From Deltaproteobacteria bacterium (GTDB taxonomy: Bacteria > Desulfobacterota > Desulfobacteria > Desulfobacterales > B30-G6), in contig QMMS01000088.1 of assembly GCA_003647375.1 (NCBI GenBank), positions 1 through 14,605 on the forward strand: DNA of 14,605 nt, in the 5' to 3' direction. A program made the translations under genes and the position numbers. The notes under the pieces were generated by a model, which had not been told where the DNA came from, made no database searches, and worked only from the letters and a program-made list of their open reading frames with translations. Positions 7,157 to 13,889 of the stretch are shown one piece after another; within the stretch, counting starts at the first letter, position 1, and every line of letters starts with the position of its first letter.

Positions 7157-8464
7157 CTACTCGATAACCCGCGACACCGATATATCCTTCAGATCTTCCA
7201 TTGAGGGCGATATAAAAGGGGTCTGCTCCCTTCCCATCCGCCGCGCTGCACGTGTCACATGCCTTGTGACATAAGTGTAGATTTCCTTGATGGTAACAAA
7301 GCGATCCTCGTTCTCGTCAGCTTTACCGCTCAATGCGCGCAGGAGATAATAGGTGAAGAGACCATGCTCCTCTTTGGGGAGCGGGTTGCTGGTCTGTCCG
7401 CCGGTGGCAGCGGTCAGCGCAATCACCTCCTGGGTGGCCAGGCCGATATCTTCGACCTTGAGAAGTGCCGGCCTCGAGCCTTTTGTCAGCATCTCAGCCG
7501 CCCGGGCGGCCACACCGCTGAAACAGGAGTCCAGAAACACATACGCCTGGTTGATGTCGAGAGCATTGATTTCCCTGTAGAACTCTCTCAATTTATAACC
7601 GGTTTCTTCGATAAAGAGTGTATCCCCGTCATACGGTACCAGGTAGGGGGCACCCTTTTCCATGTCCGGTGCACCGTGACCTGCAAAATAGACATAAAGG
7701 GTGGTATCCTTGCTGACATTTGCCGGAATAAAACTCCTGAGATACCCGCTGATTCGCGCCTTCGTGGCATCGCTGTCGATGAGGGAGATGATGTTGTACT
7801 CCGGCACGCCCAAAATTCTGTTGAAGTATTCTTTGATCACCAGGGCATCTTTACGGGCAAAATCGACCCGCGGCAGGTGCGCATAATCCTCGATGCCGAT
7901 AATCAGCCCCCAGTCATCGGGAAAAATCCGCCGGGTTACCGCAACAGGCGCAGCAACAGTTACAACCTTTTCCTCAACAATGGAAAACTTCTTGGCCTCG
8001 AGCATATCATTGTCAAAATATACCTTGAGCTGCCATTCACCAGGCATTTCCTGGGCTTTATCACCCTGTATGGACAGGTTGTGCCAGGCGGTACACTGTT
8101 TAGTATAATGTCCCCTGCTCGCCTTGACACGCGTATTGCCCGTCGCGTAGTAGAGCTTTCCATCCGGACCATACCACTCCCAGCGAACCTTGTGGCTACC
8201 CGACAGATTCTCGAGATTTAGATGGGCGAAAACCGCCTTGTCTTTTGTGGAAAAGCGGTTCGTCGCGGTGGTGGGGACCCCCAGGTTGCCGGAGACACTG
8301 ACGCTCTTGGAGAGAGTCGTTCCCACATAACGAAATTTTGGGGTCTTCTGTATGGTTTTGGAACCACCGCAGGAAATCACCATCAAGATTAGAACCGGGA
8401 GCGTGAGGCCGATTATAACATTTCTAAAACACCGACGGGGCCATTTTTGATTGGTTGCTTCCAT
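7157..8464 (-). CDS. Caspase-fold (peptidase C14 / metacaspase-like) lipoprotein
   Basis: A 435-aa predicted cysteine peptidase. The N-terminus is a signal peptide ending in a lipobox (VISC, lipidated Cys32). Residues about 40-165 form a β-rich domain (VRWEWYGPDGKLYY, GEWQLKVYFD) of the kind placed before bacterial caspase domains. The caspase p20-like domain begins at about 182 with DWGLIIGIEDY. The catalytic His263 lies in YVYFAGHG and Cys314 in YVFLDSCFSG, so the dyad is intact. LTAATGGQTS (350-359) and the FTYYLLRAL helix continue the fold. AGGTGG lies 4 nt before ATG 8464. It is the first gene of a four-gene operon with a strong upstream promoter. Because it is exported, the likely substrates are envelope or extracellular proteins rather than cytoplasmic ones. 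Metacaspases usually cut after Arg/Lys; specificity here is not proven. Confidence 0.93.
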   Translation of the reverse strand: MEATNQKWPRRCFRNVIIGLTLPVLILMVISCGGSKTIQKTPKFRYVGTTLSKSVSVSGNLGVPTTATNRFSTKDKAVFAHLNLENLSGSHKVRWEWYGPDGKLYYATGNTRVKASRGHYTKQCTAWHNLSIQGDKAQEMPGEWQLKVYFDNDMLEAKKFSIVEEKVVTVAAPVAVTRRIFPDDWGLIIGIEDYAHLPRVDFARKDALVIKEYFNRILGVPEYNIISLIDSDATKARISGYLRSFIPANVSKDTTLYVYFAGHGAPDMEKGAPYLVPYDGDTLFIEETGYKLREFYREINALDINQAYVFLDSCFSGVAARAAEMLTKGSRPALLKVEDIGLATQEVIALTAATGGQTSNPLPKEEHGLFTYYLLRALSGKADENEDRFVTIKEIYTYVTRHVTRAARRMGREQTPFISPSMEDLKDISVSRVIE

Positions 8465-8563
8465 TTCGCCACCTATGCGCTATTCATTGAGGGAAAACAG
8501 ATATGAATAGAAATTTATGGTTTTTGGAAGAACTGAGCTGGATTCTCAAGTGGACAAATAATG

Positions 8564-8592
8564 ATTATAATAGAATAAATATAACAAATCAA
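8564..8592 (-). promoter_or_regulatory. Sigma70-type promoter of the caspase operon
   Basis: On the minus strand, TTGATT (8587-8592) is followed by a 17-bp AT-rich spacer and a perfect TATAAT (8564-8569). The predicted start near 8557 gives a leader of about 92 nt to ATG 8464. The near-consensus fit suggests fairly strong, housekeeping-type expression. Confidence 0.65.
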
Positions 8593-8604
8593 ATGATTTT
8601 TGTT

Positions 8605-8642
8605 CCGCAGACCGCCCAGACAAACCAGCTTGAGGTTTGCGG
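8605..8642. terminator. Nested hairpin after the sugar kinase gene
   Basis: An outer CCGCA (8605-8609)/TGCGG (8638-8642) stem encloses CAAACC/GGTTTG with a 7-nt loop (AGCTTGA). It lies about 30 nt after the FGGY kinase stop on the minus strand and could end its transcript, but no T-run follows on that strand. Confidence 0.35.
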
Positions 8643-8672
8643 GTAACCGGTTTGCAGAAAACAAGGGGACGT

Positions 8673-10232
8673 TTAACCGGGGTAACCGGTGATCTCGCGA
8701 ATACGTTTGTAAAGCGGCTTCAGGTGCTTGTACATCTTTTTATAAACTTCGTGGTAGAGTGCATCGTACATCTGGTGTGTCTTCGGATCGGGCTCGAACA
8801 CTTCCCCTACACGTGTCATGGCTTTTACGGCGGATTCAAAGCTATCATGAAAACCGAGACCAACGGCCGCATCGATGGCAGCGCCAAGAGCGGATGTTTC
8901 ATAGATATGCGGTTTCCCGGTAGGCAGACCAAAGACATCTGCAGTGAGCTGCAGAGCATTATGGCTCTGGGAGCCACCCCCGGATACACGCAGACTATTG
9001 ACGGATGTCCGGCTACGTTTCTCGATCCGTTCCTTTCCCTCCCGCATTGCAAAGGCCAGCCCCTCGATAATGGCACGATAGAGGTGGGCCCGGGTGTGAA
9101 TGTCCCCAAACCCGATAATAGCCCCCTTGGCTTCCGGTCCCGGAGATTTCAATCCCGGTGTCCAGTATGGCTGGAGAACCAATCCCATGGAGCAGGGCGG
9201 AATATCCTCCAGCAGGTTCTCAAACAGTGTCTCCGGCGCCAGGCCCATTTTCCTGGCTTCTCGTCGCTCGGGATGACCGAATTCCTCCTTGAACCAGTTG
9301 ACCATCCAATATCCCCTGAAAACCTGAACTTCCACGGTATGATACCCGGGAACGGCCGATGGATATGCCGGTAACAGTGATATGGGCTCGATATATTTTT
9401 TATGGGTAACGTTGATGGTTGCAGTGGTACCATAGCTGAGGCATCCCACGGAAGAGTCAAGGCTACCGGACCCGATAACCTCACAAGCTTTATCGGCTGC
9501 GGCGGCAATCAGAGGGAGATCTTTGGGAATGCCGGATTCTAAAGATGCTGCCCTGGTGATGGTGCCCAGTACCTGACCCGGCGGCACCAGGTCCGGCAGC
9601 ATTTCCCTTTTTATGGGAAGACACCGCCATTTCCAGTCCCAAGAAGGTGCCCAGCGCATGTGCCGGTAATCGAAGGGGACATACCCGACCTGGCATCCAA
9701 TGGAATCAACAAACTTTCCGGTAAGTCTGTGGGTGAGGAATCCGGAAAGGAGCAGGTATTTATGGGTGTTTCTCCAAAGATCCGGTTGGTATGCATGAAT
9801 CCAGTTGGCTTCAGCCTCTGCCTGAAAATAGGCAATGGTGTCGTTAAGCCGGGCCAACCTGAACAGAAACCCCCAGGGACCGCCGATGAATGGCAACCCA
9901 TGTGTCTTACGCTGATCGAGCCACAGAATGGCCGGTCGCAGGGAAATGCCCTTTTGGTCGACATTGATGACCGTGCCCCTCTGGGTGGTAAGGGTTACGC
10001 CCGCTATCCGTTCCTTGAGCTGATCGTTCTGTTTCCAAAGAGCCTGGCATGCCTGGCAAAGCGCATTCCAGAACACTTCGGGGTCCTGCTCTGCCCAGCC
10101 GGGTTGTTTTGAAAAATAGGGCTCGAACCCCACCTGCTCCTTGGCCAGCAGGGTGCCTGTTCCATCGAAAACAATCGCCTTCAGGCTCTGGGTGCCGTTG
10201 TCGATGGCCAGTATCAAGTCTTTTACGGACAT
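8673..10232 (-). CDS. FGGY-family carbohydrate kinase
   Basis: A 519-aa ATP-dependent sugar or polyol kinase of the xylulokinase/glycerol kinase superfamily, normal in length. The N-terminal phosphate-binding motif is [16 protein letters not shown]. The likely catalytic Asp247 is in [14 protein letters not shown]. The C-terminal nucleotide-binding half has [36 protein letters not shown] and [13 protein letters not shown], as in FGGY_C. ATG 10232 is chosen; an in-frame GTG two codons earlier (10238) is an alternative, and neither has a strong RBS. No isomerase, epimerase, transporter or regulator gene adjoins it, so the substrate cannot be named. The conserved core is intact. A MITE-like element lies just upstream, between this gene and the potassium channel gene. 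Confidence 0.92.
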   Translation of the reverse strand: MSVKDLILAIDNGTQSLKAIVFDGTGTLLAKEQVGFEPYFSKQPGWAEQDPEVFWNALCQACQALWKQNDQLKERIAGVTLTTQRGTVINVDQKGISLRPAILWLDQRKTHGLPFIGGPWGFLFRLARLNDTIAYFQAEAEANWIHAYQPDLWRNTHKYLLLSGFLTHRLTGKFVDSIGCQVGYVPFDYRHMRWAPSWDWKWRCLPIKREMLPDLVPPGQVLGTITRAASLESGIPKDLPLIAAAADKACEVIGSGSLDSSVGCLSYGTTATINVTHKKYIEPISLLPAYPSAVPGYHTVEVQVFRGYWMVNWFKEEFGHPERREARKMGLAPETLFENLLEDIPPCSMGLVLQPYWTPGLKSPGPEAKGAIIGFGDIHTRAHLYRAIIEGLAFAMREGKERIEKRSRTSVNSLRVSGGGSQSHNALQLTADVFGLPTGKPHIYETSALGAAIDAAVGLGFHDSFESAVKAMTRVGEVFEPDPKTHQMYDALYHEVYKKMYKHLKPLYKRIREITGYPG

Positions 10233-10254
10233 ACCCACTTTTCCATAATATATC

Positions 10255-10401
10255 TAGTGTCCGTCCAGAAATGAGGATTTTTACGTGAGATCAAGGCGGA
10301 CGACAGATTTAAGCCGGAGTAATAGCGTGCTATTTTGAGGAGTTAAATCATGGTGTCCAACGCCGATATCGCGGAAAAAGACCATTTGTGGATGGGCACT
10401 A
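10255..10401. mobile_element. MITE-like element with imperfect terminal inverted repeats
   Basis: This 147-bp non-coding block starts with TAGTGTCCGTCCAGAAATGA and ends with the inverse of TAGTGCCCATCCACAAATGG, so the terminal inverted repeats agree at about 15 of 20 positions, best at the outer ends. Inside are a small hairpin (AATAGC 10321-10326, GCTATT 10329-10334) and no ORF of note. The right end stops 1 bp from the potassium-channel stop codon at 10403. From memory, similar sequence is dispersed in Desulfobacteraceae intergenic regions, but I cannot confirm this here. No clear target duplication is visible. Confidence 0.6.
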
Positions 10402-10402
10402 T

Positions 10403-11413
10403 CTAATATTTGTGCCTAACCCTCGTAATACTCTCCACCTCTCCCATCACGATGAGCGTTTCCCCGGATGCCAGTATACGTGCCGGGTCAGGGTTAAACT
10501 CGATCTCCTTGTTGTTGTTTCTTATACCCAGCACCAAAAGATCAAATTTCTGCTTGAGCCCTGCATCGATAATATTTTTATCCACCAGCGGAGATTTATC
10601 GACGATACTGATCTCATGGATTCGTAAGTTGCCCCGGCTGCTGCGTAGCATGCTGTCCAGAAAATCGACGGCGGCAGGACGGATCATCTCGGATGCCATC
10701 CGCAACGCCCCGATATAATTGGGTGAAACAATGCTGTTGGCACCAGCTCGTCGCATCTTGGCTTCGAGTGCGGTATCGATGACCCGGCTGATAATCCGGA
10801 TTCTGCTGTTTAGCATCCGCGCACTCATGGTGGTAAACAGGTTATCCTTGTCCGATGCCAGACTGACGATGACGCCTTTGGCGTTTTCAATTCCGGCCGC
10901 TTTTAAATTCGCGTCATCCGAGGCATCTCCCATAACGTAGAGCAGATCTTCCCAGAGATTTTTACAACGCTCGATGATCTCTTCGCTTTGCTCGATGAGA
11001 ACCACGGGTTCACCGTTGAGAATCAATTCAGCCAGTACCGGCCGCCCGGTTTGCCCACCACCACAGACAATATAATGATCCTTTAGCTTCTGAATTTTTT
11101 TTTCCATTCTCTTTTTCCTCAAAACCCCGGAAAGTTCGCCTTCGATGATGATGGCGGTCGATGTACTGATCCCGTACAAAATGATCCCCATCCCGAAGGT
11201 GATAAGGATCATGGTGAAAATCTCGGCCGGGACGTTTCCCGTAACTTCGAGGACCTCGCCGTACCCAACCGTAGTAAGGGAAACGACTGTCATATAAAGG
11301 CAGGTCATGAAACTGTGCTGCGTTTCATAAATAAAGTAATACCCGAAGCTCCCCACCAAGATGACGCAGAAAATTGTGAACATGATGTAAAAGAGACGCC
11401 GTTTGATTTCCAT
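10403..11413 (-). CDS. Two-TM potassium channel with RCK (TrkA-N/TrkA-C) domain
   Basis: A 336-aa K+ channel subunit, expected to form a tetramer in the inner membrane with an intracellular gating ring. TM1 is about 7-28, the pore helix and selectivity filter read TTVGYG (filter TVGYG, 48-52), and TM2 is about 62-84. The RCK/TrkA-N Rossmann domain starts at about 112 with HYIVCGGGQTG (GxGxxG-type nucleotide loop) and acidic residue Glu141 ends the second strand. A TrkA-C domain spans about 255-330. This is the MthK/Kch-like layout. ATG 11413 has no clear RBS. The last codons abut the MITE-like element, so the native 3' end may have been altered, although the TrkA-C domain appears complete. 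No Trk or Kdp partner is nearby, which fits a stand-alone channel. Confidence 0.94.
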   Translation of the reverse strand: MEIKRRLFYIMFTIFCVILVGSFGYYFIYETQHSFMTCLYMTVVSLTTVGYGEVLEVTGNVPAEIFTMILITFGMGIILYGISTSTAIIIEGELSGVLRKKRMEKKIQKLKDHYIVCGGGQTGRPVLAELILNGEPVVLIEQSEEIIERCKNLWEDLLYVMGDASDDANLKAAGIENAKGVIVSLASDKDNLFTTMSARMLNSRIRIISRVIDTALEAKMRRAGANSIVSPNYIGALRMASEMIRPAAVDFLDSMLRSSRGNLRIHEISIVDKSPLVDKNIIDAGLKQKFDLLVLGIRNNNKEIEFNPDPARILASGETLIVMGEVESITRVRHKY

Positions 11414-11424
11414 ATAATCTTGAT

Positions 11425-11511
11425 ACCTGAATTGATGAGATAGAAGTCATAATCTCTTTAACCTATAGGGTCATAAGACTCAAGTTGAAAATATTTCTAA
11501 CCTGAATTGAT
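11425..11511. repeat. 12-bp direct repeat upstream of the potassium channel gene
   Basis: ACCTGAATTGAT occurs at 11425-11436 and again at 11500-11511, 75 bp apart, within the 5' region of the channel gene. A weak minus-strand promoter (TTCAAC, 16 bp, TATAGG) lies between the two copies. The repeats could be regulator sites; the evidence is only their position and identity. Confidence 0.4.
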
Positions 11512-11580
11512 ATGTGTACTGGAAGGTAGGTCTATGCCAATCGGAACGTTATTCCGGCACACACCCTAATGATGATACAG

Positions 11581-11624
11581 CCGACCCGTACGCCAATTAC
11601 AATCGTAATAGGCGTACGGGTCGG
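11581..11624 (-). terminator. Very long hairpin at the end of the hgc operon
   Basis: CCGACCCGTACGCC (11581-11594) and its perfect 14-bp complement at 11611-11624 flank an inner ATTAC/GTAAT stem with a 4-nt AATC loop, giving a nearly unbroken 20-bp stem. It begins directly after the stop codon of the 108-aa gene (11625-11627). It probably ends or protects the hgc transcript, although no T-tract follows on the minus strand. Confidence 0.7.
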
Positions 11625-11951
11625 TTAAAATTCCACCTGGTGAACCATTTCCATGTTTTGAAGAATCTTTCGAATTTGTTTTTGAACGGTTTTCTCAATA
11701 ATAGGTTCAACACGGGAGATGGGGGCACCGGAATCATCCGTTTTATACTTCAGATCATGAACAACACCGGGCACCCGGGCAAAGCAGACACCACCGGTAC
11801 CACAGCAGGTGCTGTTCAGTACGGCACAACCAACATAATAGAGGATGGTTTTTTCTTGAAACCGGACAGTACCTTCCTTTAAAAAGGCATACTCCCCGCC
11901 GATGGCGGTAACTTCACTGTTTAACCGAAAGTGGGTGTGATCTAACAGCAA
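11625..11951 (-). CDS. Conserved-looking Cys-containing protein coupled to hgcB
   Basis: A 108-aa protein I do not recognise. The TTG start at 11951 is supported by GGAGGTG at 11956-11962, four nt upstream; no usable ATG exists until residue 100. The start overlaps the end of hgcB by 10 bp: its RBS is made from the codons for Gly91-Gly92-Val93 of HgcB. This implies translational coupling. Residues 36-62 carry a compact cysteine motif, GCAVLNSTCCGTGGVC, with Cys42, Cys49, Cys50 and Cys56, followed by RVPG. The C-terminal third is a predicted amphipathic helix (VEPIIEKTVQKQIRKIL). No signal peptide or TM segment is seen, so it should be cytoplasmic. The paired cysteines next to hgcAB suggest metal or thiol chemistry, but that is inference. 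Confidence 0.78.
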   Translation of the reverse strand: MLLDHTHFRLNSEVTAIGGEYAFLKEGTVRFQEKTILYYVGCAVLNSTCCGTGGVCFARVPGVVHDLKYKTDDSGAPISRVEPIIEKTVQKQIRKILQNMEMVHQVEF

Positions 11952-12232
11952 TCGACACCTCCGCAGGAAGCCGCCTCCTTACCTTTGATCCATGTCTGGA
12001 TAATATATGCAGCACATCCGACGCCTGGATCGACAGCGATAGCCTCCTCCGGACAATTGGTGGCACAGGCCCCGCATTCCATACACCCGTCCCTATCCAC
12101 GATTCCGGCTTTATGGGCCGCTATTTCAAAGACACCGTGCGGGCAGACAATTTCACAGGTCCCACATCCGGTACAGGCCTCTACGTCGAGCTCCAGGGTG
12201 GTTACATTCGAAAGATATCTAAATTTTTCCAT
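11942..12232 (-). CDS. hgcB: HgcB, mercury methylation ferredoxin
   Basis: A 96-aa 2[4Fe-4S] ferredoxin that supplies low-potential electrons to the corrinoid of HgcA during Hg(II) methylation. Cluster motifs are CTGCGTCEIVCP (Cys20, 23, 26, 30) and CMECGACATNCP (Cys50, 53, 56, 60). HgcB hallmarks beyond an ordinary ferredoxin are present: Cys73 in the VGCAAYII segment and the C-terminal vicinal pair Cys95-Cys96, residues implicated in handling Hg(II). AGGAG overlapping the hgcA stop codon supports ATG 12232; hgcA ends 8 nt upstream, so the two are coupled. The open frame continues upstream without a stop, but that part is the antiframe of hgcA and is not the start. Its 3' end overlaps the next gene. 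Confidence 0.96.
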   Translation of the reverse strand: MEKFRYLSNVTTLELDVEACTGCGTCEIVCPHGVFEIAAHKAGIVDRDGCMECGACATNCPEEAIAVDPGVGCAAYIIQTWIKGKEAASCGGVDCC

Positions 12233-12240
12233 CCGTTCTC

Positions 12241-13446
12241 CTAAACAAACATCGACCCAATCCAGCCGACAATCGATAAAATTATCGCCCCCGCCTGAAA
12301 GGGTATGGCAATCCGCATCTCTTTTTCCACACCCGAAGGGGAAGTATAGGGCGTCGACCCGGTAAAATTCATAGCCAGATGGGAACTGATGGCGATGATA
12401 AAGAAAATCAGGGCGGCTATTTCCACAGAATCGATCGCCTTCCCCAACATCAGTACCATACCAGCCCCCATTAACAGCCCGGTGATGGCACCCTTGACCG
12501 CAAAGGCCTTGCCAGGTATCCAGGGCAGCAGCACCGGCGCTGCCACGGCGCCCGAAAATATCCCGGCGACACATGCTGCGATCATGATGAGTCCGCGGCT
12601 CCAGGCAAGACTGATGGAAAAAAGGCTGGGTCCGATACCTGAAAGGATAAATCCTGCCAATAAAATCCATAACAAGTATTTACGCAGAAACGATAGTTCC
12701 ACCGGCACGAGTATCAGTCGCTCCAGAAAAGTAAATGTCACCCGACGCATGGATTTATCGGCTTTCAATCCAGCCTTTAAAAAAGACCTGATGTCCCTCG
12801 CCTGAATCGGGCCCCAAGTCACCTTGAATCCGCACCCTTTTTTAACCTGTTTTCCGGAAACACCCGTGGCCGACAATTGGGGTAAAATCAGTCTTTTATG
12901 GCTCACGATCTCCTGCAGACGGGCCATTTTGACTCGGCGGATCACTTCATGGGTGGAAAATGTTTTTTTCCCGGCCGCACACCAGACATTGACGCCACGT
13001 GTATCCAGGACCAGGATCCAGACATGCTCCCCTTGGAGTTCCTTGCGAAGCGCATCGAAACTGAGCTTATAGTTCCCCGTTACCAGGACGGGTGATGTCG
13101 GGGTTGTATCACCCATACTGTAAAGCCCTGGTGCCACCTTATACTGGCTTCTGTTGATACCCAGACGAACCTTGATGGTACCAAGAATATCGGATATCTC
13201 GGGTTTTGGCTTGATTTTGGGAACAGATCCCGCTGCGGTGTCTATAAACCCTTCAACAAAGCTGCAAAGATCATAACCCGGTCTTTCAAATGGACTGCTG
13301 GCAGGGCCTGGTGGCGGGCCACAGCAAACATCATCCACCGGTGCTTCTTTGTAAATCGGCAACATTTCCGTTAGCCCTTCATTGGCACATGGGGTCTTGG
13401 CAGGGCCACAGCATCCGTTGTTATATTGGGTTTCCTCTGACATCAT
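12241..13446 (-). CDS. hgcA: HgcA, corrinoid mercury methyltransferase
   Basis: A 401-aa membrane corrinoid protein that transfers a methyl group to Hg(II), producing methylmercury. The diagnostic cap-helix motif NVWCAAGK lies at 153-160, with Cys156 as the lower-axial cobalt ligand. The corrinoid-binding domain (about 85-240) includes PVLVTGNYKLSFD and WILVLDTRG. About five TM segments follow (257-277, 283-303, 316-336, 341-360, 380-400), as in the family. The N-terminus is longer than in Desulfovibrio-type HgcA (about 340 aa), with two Cys-Cys motifs: GCCGP (11-15) and VCCGPPPGPASSPFERPGY (40-58). I recall the second being common in other HgcA proteins; the first is less usual. AAGGTGAA at 13453-13460 supports ATG 13446, within the end of the preceding gene. 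Gene order and the following hgcB confirm the assignment. Confidence 0.97.
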   Translation of the reverse strand: MMSEETQYNNGCCGPAKTPCANEGLTEMLPIYKEAPVDDVCCGPPPGPASSPFERPGYDLCSFVEGFIDTAAGSVPKIKPKPEISDILGTIKVRLGINRSQYKVAPGLYSMGDTTPTSPVLVTGNYKLSFDALRKELQGEHVWILVLDTRGVNVWCAAGKKTFSTHEVIRRVKMARLQEIVSHKRLILPQLSATGVSGKQVKKGCGFKVTWGPIQARDIRSFLKAGLKADKSMRRVTFTFLERLILVPVELSFLRKYLLWILLAGFILSGIGPSLFSISLAWSRGLIMIAACVAGIFSGAVAAPVLLPWIPGKAFAVKGAITGLLMGAGMVLMLGKAIDSVEIAALIFFIIAISSHLAMNFTGSTPYTSPSGVEKEMRIAIPFQAGAIILSIVGWIGSMFV

Positions 13447-13449
13447 AAA

Positions 13450-13638
13450 TCATTCACCTTGTACTTGATCTGAATCCGACTGTTCACCCGTTGCTTTGGA
13501 AAGACAGATGCGGCACCGATCATCGCTGCACATCCGGCAGGAGAAACAATTGCCGCAGGAATGCTTTTTGAGAGATAAAGCATTCTGCTCCGGCACGTAT
13601 ATCTTGCCTTTGATATCTGGAAGGGTAACGAAGGGCAT
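13450..13638 (-). CDS. Small Cys-rich protein coupled to hgcA
   Basis: A 62-aa protein I cannot assign. GAGGAGG seven nt upstream of ATG 13638 is a strong RBS, and the stop lies 3 nt before the hgcA start, so the hgcA RBS is inside this gene. The first 20 residues (LPDIKGKIYVPEQ) look like a short β segment. The core is a six-cysteine cluster, Cys28-x2-Cys31-x2-Cys34-x2-Cys37-x4-Cys42-x2-Cys45, in SCGNCFSCRMCSDDRCRICL. The tail is acidic and Gln-rich. Spacing differs from a standard ferredoxin (CxxCxxCxxxCP) and suits a Zn or other thiolate metal site, or Hg(II)/thiol handling. There is no signal peptide or TM segment. As the first gene of the hgc operon it is a candidate accessory protein; this role is inferred from position only. 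Confidence 0.82.
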   Translation of the reverse strand: MPFVTLPDIKGKIYVPEQNALSLKKHSCGNCFSCRMCSDDRCRICLSKATGEQSDSDQVQGE

Positions 13639-13675
13639 CCGGCATCCTCCTCACAAACACTGAGCTGCTTAACCT

Positions 13676-13704
13676 ACCCTAATAACGATTGTTAGAAATG
13701 TCAA
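13676..13704 (-). promoter_or_regulatory. Promoter and operator-like palindrome of the hgc operon
   Basis: On the minus strand a perfect TTGACA (13699-13704) is followed by a 17-bp spacer and TAGGGT (13676-13681), a poor -10. A palindrome TAAC-GATT-GTTA (13683-13694) fills the spacer, where a repressor or activator commonly binds. The poor -10 fits a promoter that needs an activator or responds to a regulator. No regulator gene lies beside it. Confidence 0.45.
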
Positions 13705-13757
13705 AACTGGTCTTTATTTCGGCAACTTGTAACGCCCAATATATGAAAAAAGGGTTC

Positions 13758-13786
13758 TTGATATACCATGCCATTTATATTATGCT
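13758..13786 (+). promoter_or_regulatory. Promoter for the LPP20-like lipoprotein
   Basis: TTGATA (13758-13763), a 17-bp spacer and TATGCT (13781-13786) form a fair sigma70-type promoter, with a start near 13793 and a leader of about 97 nt. A 10-bp palindrome, TGAGCGCTCA, lies in the leader at 13838-13847. Confidence 0.5.
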
Positions 13787-13889
13787 TTTCAACACATTGT
13801 GTGAACATGAGCATCTCTTTTTATCAACGACCCAAAGTGAGCGCTCAAGTTAGAAACGAATCTTGTGTGTTTTAACCTGCGGGGACTGC

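Noticed and set aside
7259..8221. Plus-strand 320-aa ORF
   Set aside because: It lies fully opposite the caspase gene, which has domain motifs, a lipobox and an RBS. The plus-strand product resembles no family.
8637..9374. Plus-strand 245-aa ORF
   Set aside because: It is antisense to the FGGY kinase C-terminal domain and has no recognisable motif.
12233..12670. N-terminal extension of the HgcB reading frame, giving a 242-aa protein
   Set aside because: The extension is antiframe sequence of the hgcA coding region. A strong RBS and ATG at 12232 and the normal HgcB length define the real start.
13801..13816. CRP-like site around TGTGTGAACATGAGCA
   Set aside because: Only the left half resembles the consensus; the right half does not match TCACA.
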